This document shows positions 5,647-8,768 of a DNA stretch of 8,768 nt, piece after piece (positions within the stretch are counted from its first letter, which is position 1; each line of letters starts with the position of its first letter). The notes beneath the pieces were generated by a model, which was not told the origin of the DNA, ran no database searches, and saw only the letters and a list, made by a program, of their open reading frames with translations. A program made the translations under genes and the position numbers. Origin of the DNA: JANMDR01 sp031376425 (GTDB lineage: Bacteria; Pseudomonadota; Gammaproteobacteria; Burkholderiales; Usitatibacteraceae); contig JANMDR010000140.1 of assembly GCA_031376425.1 (NCBI GenBank), positions 1-8,768 of the forward strand. Direction: 5' to 3'.

Positions 5647-5701
5647 CCTCTCGCTCAAGCGGGGTACGATCCGCAGCAATGCATTAAATTGAGAATCATA
5701 T

Positions 5702-5962
5702 ATGGAAAAAATTAGACCAAGTACTGAACTGCTCTTCCTTGGAGCCGTAGATGACGGAAGAAAATTACTAATAAATGCAAAAGCAGATGGAGTTTCATAT
5801 GATTTGGCTACTATCGTAGCTGATGACAAAGACGAATCGTTATGGTTTGAGATCTATGTGGGCGAGAAAGTGGTTCAAATTCCGCTTCACTTAATCAAAG
5901 AAGCCATTGAAGCAGCACCTGATGGAGTTCATTCGGAATCATGGTACGAGAAGAATATCTAG
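5702..5962 (+). CDS. Small hypothetical protein following the TIR gene (86 aa)
   Basis: This acidic soluble protein has no membrane segment or signal peptide: MEKIRPSTELLFLGAVDDGR, then KLLINAKADGVSYDLATIVA, an aromatic-rich strand (SLWFEIYVGEKVVQIP), a helix (LHLIKEAIEAA), and an end in SWYEKNI. The alternating strands and one helix suggest a small alpha/beta fold such as immunity or regulatory proteins have, but I recognise no family. It begins 55 nt after the stop of the rejoined TIR gene, on the same strand, and so was probably its operon partner before the IS inserted. The Shine-Dalgarno sequence is weak (GAGA, 7 nt before the ATG). The IS likely separates it from the original promoter. 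Confidence 0.65.
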   Translation: MEKIRPSTELLFLGAVDDGRKLLINAKADGVSYDLATIVADDKDESLWFEIYVGEKVVQIPLHLIKEAIEAAPDGVHSESWYEKNI

Positions 5963-6068
5963 ACCTAGAAGATAGCAACTCACAGCTCACCGCCTAAAAA
6001 AATCCATCTCCGCCGCCCGTCTTTTCATCAATCCCTACCCCTTTTTTTCATACCGCAAACTGCTGCGA

Positions 6069-6097
6069 TTGGATGCACCTTTGATGCCTGTTATAGT
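6069..6097 (+). promoter_or_regulatory. Putative sigma-70 promoter
   Basis: -35 TTGGAT (6069-6074), a 17-nt spacer and -10 TATAGT (6092-6097, 5 of 6 consensus). It is followed about 25 nt later by AGGAGG (6120-6125) and an ATG. The complete promoter and ribosome-binding site feed only an 18-codon ORF. Confidence 0.5.
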
Positions 6098-6128
6098 ATC
6101 GTCGCCCGCAGTTGGTTTTAGGAGGGCA

Positions 6129-6185
6129 ATGGCACAAACCAGCGATATTATGCGCCGCCCCACGGATTCGGGCAATTCAAGCTAA
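6129..6185 (+). pseudogene. 18-codon ORF with strong ribosome-binding site; likely stump of a lost gene
   Basis: ATG 6129 follows AGGAGG with a rather short gap (3 nt) and reads MAQTSDIMRRPTDSGNSS before TAA. The strong start signals and good promoter look like the 5' end of a real gene whose body is missing. The next base belongs to the end region of the convergent PIN gene, so a rearrangement joint may lie near 6175-6200. It could also be a true leader peptide or micro-ORF. Confidence 0.35.
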
Positions 6186-6201
6186 TTTTCAGCCGCGAAA
6201 C

Positions 6202-6684
6202 TTAGCAGAGGTCAACTTGTGTTCGTGACTTTGGGGGCAATGTTAGATCACTAACTCGAATCACTTTAATACCCATGCGACTGGCTGCGTTGGCTATATC
6301 TTTATCGTCAGAATAAATTGTAGTGACTTGGCGAGTGGCGGCTATTGATACAATCTGCCAGTCGAATTTGATCTTGGTTTTAGCTATTCCACGCTGTTCT
6401 TTTGCAGACAACGCGTTCTTAAGTAGGATGGAACATTCTAATGCCGCCTTGCCATCAAACGGTGCGATCTCAAAGGCAGAACTGTCAGATAAGATACTGT
6501 ATATTTCAGCTCGGGCTTTGCCAGCGCGGATCAAAACCTCAGTTAATGCAGGCGTTGGAATGATGATCTGCGCTTTGGATTTTGATAGTGTTGCCACAAG
6601 CTCATCTATCCTTGCGCGACGGTCACCACTGTGCTTCTGATGAAAGAAATCAACTAGAACGGTAGCGTCGAAGGCGACTCGCAT
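6202..6684 (-). CDS. PIN-domain protein, putative toxin (160 aa)
   Basis: A VapC-like PIN fold in one domain. Beta-1 is MRVAFDATVLVDFF, with Asp6 and Asp-Ala-Thr in place of the usual Asp-Thr/Ser-Asn/Ser. Next come PTPALTEVL (Glu49), FDWQIVSIAA (Asp108), and IYSDDKDIANAASRMGIKVI (Asp126/127/129). The four acidic positions expected of a PIN ribonuclease are present and the length is near VapC size plus a short tail. It starts 6 nt after the stop of the 242-aa gene, so the two are surely co-transcribed. It is not closely similar to the PIN protein at 1475-2026: the active-site segments and C-termini differ. The toxin role is inferred from fold and arrangement. Confidence 0.82.
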   Translation of the reverse strand: MRVAFDATVLVDFFHQKHSGDRRARIDELVATLSKSKAQIIIPTPALTEVLIRAGKARAEIYSILSDSSAFEIAPFDGKAALECSILLKNALSAKEQRGIAKTKIKFDWQIVSIAATRQVTTIYSDDKDIANAASRMGIKVIRVSDLTLPPKSRTQVDLC

Positions 6685-6690
6685 CTGCCG

Positions 6691-7419
6691 CTATGCTTCC
6701 CGCAAGCGTAGAAGCTCAGCTTGTGGATCAGGTAACGTCGCCCACTCAGTATCCATTCCACGCAATTTTGCTACGATCTCAGTTAAGGGTGTTTGATCTA
6801 GAGGCTCAAAGCTCTTGATATCAAAGCTAGCTAATTTCCAATGTTGTTCGTTGGTGCGCCGCCATTTCCCGCTTCCGAAAACACGGATTGGAGCTCCAAA
6901 TAGATACTGTGCTAGTTGCTTTGCTATAGCACGGTTCGCATTGCAGTTGAGTTGTTCTCCATTGCTGCCTTCAAGCCATATGGGTACCGTCGAGTCCGTG
7001 CCGCCAACCTTATAGACCATGCCGTCAAGCTCGCCTTGCTCATGCACAATAATTTCTTTTGACAACGGCATTTTGCAGCCTGGAAATACAATGATGTCCG
7101 CGCCATTTTTATAACGCAATACCGCCGACGCGTTGTCATCGCGTAGATACGCGTTCAGCTTATTGAAACTAGTTTGAACATCTTCGGGCGCGTCGGGCGA
7201 ATTTACGAGCGATAAACGCTTGACTACCATTGACACTGCTGTATTTCCGACTGCAATTTCAGGGATAGCACTACCTTTGCGAACCTTTATAAGGTGGACG
7301 TACTCCGGCGAACCCATCAGCTTTGCAAGGCAAGCGGCGTATTCAGCTAAACGCGCCATAGGCAAAGTATCGGGTTTCCAAGCGTCGATACGAAAATCAA
7401 AAGTAGTTATGGTGTCCAT
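6691..7419 (-). CDS. Conserved-looking protein of unknown function paired with a PIN gene (242 aa)
   Basis: No domain I can name. The N-terminal half opens with FDFRIDAWKPDTLPMARLAE, a helix (YAACLAKLMG) and alternating strands (VHLIKVRKGSAIPEIAV), followed by an all-polar helix (DVQTSFNKLNAYLRDDNASA) and a strand ending in ADIIVFPG. The C-terminal half is beta-rich (MVYKVGGTDSTVPIWLEG, IRVFGSGKWRR) and ends in a helix (PQAELLRLREA). There is no HTH of the usual antitoxin kinds, signal peptide or membrane segment. I recall similar proteins in proteobacteria with the DTLPMARLAEYLA pattern, but I cannot cite a family. It precedes the PIN gene by 6 nt, the place an antitoxin normally takes, though it is much larger than most VapB proteins. 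The Shine-Dalgarno sequence is weak. Confidence 0.8.
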   Translation of the reverse strand: MDTITTFDFRIDAWKPDTLPMARLAEYAACLAKLMGSPEYVHLIKVRKGSAIPEIAVGNTAVSMVVKRLSLVNSPDAPEDVQTSFNKLNAYLRDDNASAVLRYKNGADIIVFPGCKMPLSKEIIVHEQGELDGMVYKVGGTDSTVPIWLEGSNGEQLNCNANRAIAKQLAQYLFGAPIRVFGSGKWRRTNEQHWKLASFDIKSFEPLDQTPLTEIVAKLRGMDTEWATLPDPQAELLRLREA

Positions 7420-7461
7420 TGAATAGCTATTATTCCACCATTTGCAAGCGCGTGGTAAAAT

Positions 7462-7889
7462 CTACTGCAATTTCCGCCCCGCTAAAAAATCCGCAATCGC
7501 CAACCCTTGCGTCATCTGAAAGTGCGGGTAATCCTTAAATTTCCACTCCCCCCCCATTCTAGGCCGCATGTCTCACCAATTTTACCGATGCGCTGCCATA
7601 GCTTTAAATCTTCATCGGCTTGGGTGCCCCATACAGGTTTGCCTGCGCGTAGGGGTACTACGTCGAAGGCGCAGCGCCAGTTGTGATAGCTGCGGCCTGC
7701 TGGCGCATTGGTTACGATATTGCCTTTTGCGGTGCGGCCTTGGGCGTAAAGGGCGGCTTGGCTTTCGGCATCGCGATAGGTGCTGGTGATGATTACATCC
7801 AGCCCTGCCGCTGTGCATTGCGTTAAAAACGCATGGCAGGCGGCGGCAACGCTGGGATGCAAGTCATCAACACTGCGCGAGTTAATCAT
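7462..7889 (-). pseudogene. M15-family peptidoglycan peptidase (endolysin-like), frameshifted at a G8 run
   Basis: Enzymes of this family (D-alanyl-D-alanine carboxypeptidase / L-alanyl-D-glutamate endopeptidase, M15) cut peptide bridges in the cell wall and are common phage lysins. Visible motifs are TSTYRDAESQAALYAQGRT and SYHNWRCAFDVVP, with Zn ligands His69 and Asp76. The unbroken frame stops at 7512 (125 aa). After GLEWGG it turns into non-family sequence. With one extra G in the G8 run (plus strand C 7548-7555) it reads EWKFKDYPHFQMTQGLAIAD and stops at TAG 7462-7464, giving 142 aa and restoring the last Zn ligand (His in PHF). A -1 ribosomal slip on the G run would have the same effect. 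The ATG overlaps the stop of the upstream gene (TAATG), so translation is coupled. Confidence 0.88.
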
Positions 7890-8647
7890 TAATTACACCC
7901 GCTAGCCGCACCACTAGCACCGCCAATGCCGCCCGCGCCGCTTGGTAGGGGTAGAGTGAGGGTGTTTAGCGTTGGCGCTGTTAACGGCACGGTATTGCCG
8001 CTATTGCCACCATTGCCGCCTGCACCGGTAATGCAAGTTTTGTTGGCGGTGATGGTGCTGCCATCCGTTGCTACATTGTTGCCGTTGCCGACTGTGGCGA
8101 TGTTAGTAACGCTTGATGGCCGTGAGCCAAGCGCGATGACGCCTGCCATTAAATTTGCTTTATCAAGCGATGCCGCATCGGCTCCGGCACGCGCAATATT
8201 GGCGTTAGCATTAAACCCCGCCGCTGCGGTGCGCTCAAACGCGCCGAAGGTGGCTATTTGCGTGTCGCGCCCGTACTCTGCTTGCTTGATGCTTGCGGCG
8301 GCTTGGGCTTGGCCGGTGCGGTATTGGGCGTATACGGGGGCGATTACTGCGGTGGCACCAAGGGCGCGATCAAATAGGCCGCTGAGTACGTCCCAGCCGC
8401 TGCGGGGGGCGGCTACTTGGACGACTGGCGTAGGTTGCGCAGAAGCCCCCCCCGTGCCGATTTTTTCTAGGGCAATTTTTAGCAGGGCGTTTTGTTTGTC
8501 GATTGCGCCTAGCACCATCGCTAGGCGGGTTGTCTCACCGTCTGCTGTGGCGTATTCAATGGTGGTGTTGGGTAGTGTTTGCGCTACCGCTACTTGGGCG
8601 CAAAGGGCTGCGGCGCAGGCGGCTACTACTAGTAAATATTTAAGCAG
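7889..8647 (-). CDS. Secreted Gly/Ala-rich protein, phage-like, probable CTG start (252 aa)
   Basis: From the first ATG (8518) the protein is 209 aa, but the frame stays open upstream and encodes a signal peptide: LLKYLLVVAACAALCAQVAV then AQTLP, with a likely cut after AVA. The only start codon with a good ribosome-binding site is CTG 8647 (AGGAG, 6 nt upstream), giving 252 aa. After the signal comes a helical part (RLAMVLGAIDKQNALLKIAL), an Ala-rich helical region (VYAQYRTGQAQAAASIKQAE...), and a low-complexity Gly/Asn/Thr tail with a few Cys, ending SGCN. I recognise no family. Overlap by 1 nt with an M15 peptidase suggests a phage or prophage structural or lysis gene, or an envelope-remodelling pair. 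A second G8 run (plus strand C 8446-8453) lies in it but does not break the frame. Confidence 0.72.
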   Translation of the reverse strand: MLKYLLVVAACAAALCAQVAVAQTLPNTTIEYATADGETTRLAMVLGAIDKQNALLKIALEKIGTGGASAQPTPVVQVAAPRSGWDVLSGLFDRALGATAVIAPVYAQYRTGQAQAAASIKQAEYGRDTQIATFGAFERTAAAGFNANANIARAGADAASLDKANLMAGVIALGSRPSSVTNIATVGNGNNVATDGSTITANKTCITGAGGNGGNSGNTVPLTAPTLNTLTLPLPSGAGGIGGASGAASGCN

Positions 8648-8659
8648 GTCAAGCTCCTG
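8636..8659 (-). promoter_or_regulatory. Shine-Dalgarno sequence that selects a CTG start
   Basis: On the minus strand AGGAG is followed by CTTGAC and then CTG (8647-8645). The nearby TTG is in another frame and meets a stop within eight codons. No ATG or GTG in frame offers a complete signal peptide. Confidence 0.5.
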
Positions 8660-8710
8660 TGGGTACTAAGATGGTGGTAATTCGGGGGCTAACGGCGCGT
8701 AGGTTGGGCT

Positions 8711-8764
8711 GGTGTTGTGCCCAACATCGGTGCTTACACAAACACCCGTGTGGGGCACAACACC
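8711..8764. repeat. Long inverted repeat (12-bp perfect arms) at the window edge
   Basis: GGTGTTGTGCCC (8711-8722) is perfectly complementary to GGGCACAACACC (8753-8764), with 30 nt between, in which CGGTG and CACCCG can pair imperfectly. It lies upstream of the secreted-protein gene. It has no T tract, so it may be a regulatory hairpin, a recombination site or an element end; the context to the right is missing. Confidence 0.6.
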
Positions 8765-8768
8765 TGCC

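Noticed and set aside
5644..5668. TCGCTCAAGCGG similar to the inner part of some attC sites, just after the TIR stop
   Set aside because: Only one short match; no matching inverse core site or second arm follows.
7926..8669. Long plus-strand ORF (247 codons) over the secreted-protein gene
   Set aside because: It is the complement of a GC-rich Gly/Ala-coding gene with a signal peptide. Its composition (Ala, Pro, Val, Leu runs) is typical of an antisense shadow.

Overview
The window looks like an accessory (genomic-island or defence-island) stretch of a proteobacterial chromosome. It begins inside a tRNA-Leu(UAA) gene with an encoded CCA end. Base composition is moderate, Shine-Dalgarno sequences are classical, and the insertion sequence, PIN, Xre-ImmA and M15 genes are all of proteobacterial type. 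Beta- or gamma-proteobacteria is my guess; genus cannot be read from the sequence. No integrase, rRNA, CRISPR array or clear housekeeping gene is visible.

Layout: (1) 1-77, 3' part of tRNA-Leu, then a strong bidirectional terminator (111-147). (2) 197-1214, minus strand: a 136-aa protein with a run of seven Glu, and two ~48-aa hydrophobic microproteins that are diverged copies of each other. (3) 1394-1420, an isolated GC-rich palindrome. (4) 1475-3151, minus strand: an Xre-HTH/ImmA metallopeptidase gene followed 3 nt later by a PIN-domain gene, a toxin-antitoxin-like operon. Its promoter carries a 20-bp operator-like palindrome whose two arms form the -35 boxes of two divergent promoters. (5) 3701-5962, plus strand: a TIR-domain gene cut in two by a complete 1101-bp IS630-family element (4374-5474), then an 86-aa gene. 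Removing the element and one TA restores a single frame of about 280 codons (TIR, coiled coil, possible winged helix). (6) 6069-6185: a promoter, a Shine-Dalgarno sequence and an 18-codon ORF, possibly the stump of a lost gene. (7) 6202-7419, minus strand: a 242-aa protein of unknown function and, 6 nt later, a second PIN-domain gene. (8) 7462-8647, minus strand: a secreted Gly/Ala-rich protein overlapping by 1 nt an M15-type peptidoglycan peptidase that is frameshifted at a G8 run. (9) 8711-8764: a long-stem inverted repeat at the window edge.

How the parts fit: three independent candidate stress or defence modules (Xre-ImmA/PIN, TIR + 86-aa protein, 242-aa/PIN) lie side by side beside a tRNA gene, next to what looks like a phage-type lysis or secretion pair. 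The most notable points are the reconstructable TIR gene with its small partner, the symmetric divergent promoter and operator, the 242-aa/PIN pair as a possible little-described toxin-antitoxin system, and the G8 frameshift in the M15 gene, which is either an error, a mutation or a -1 slippage site.
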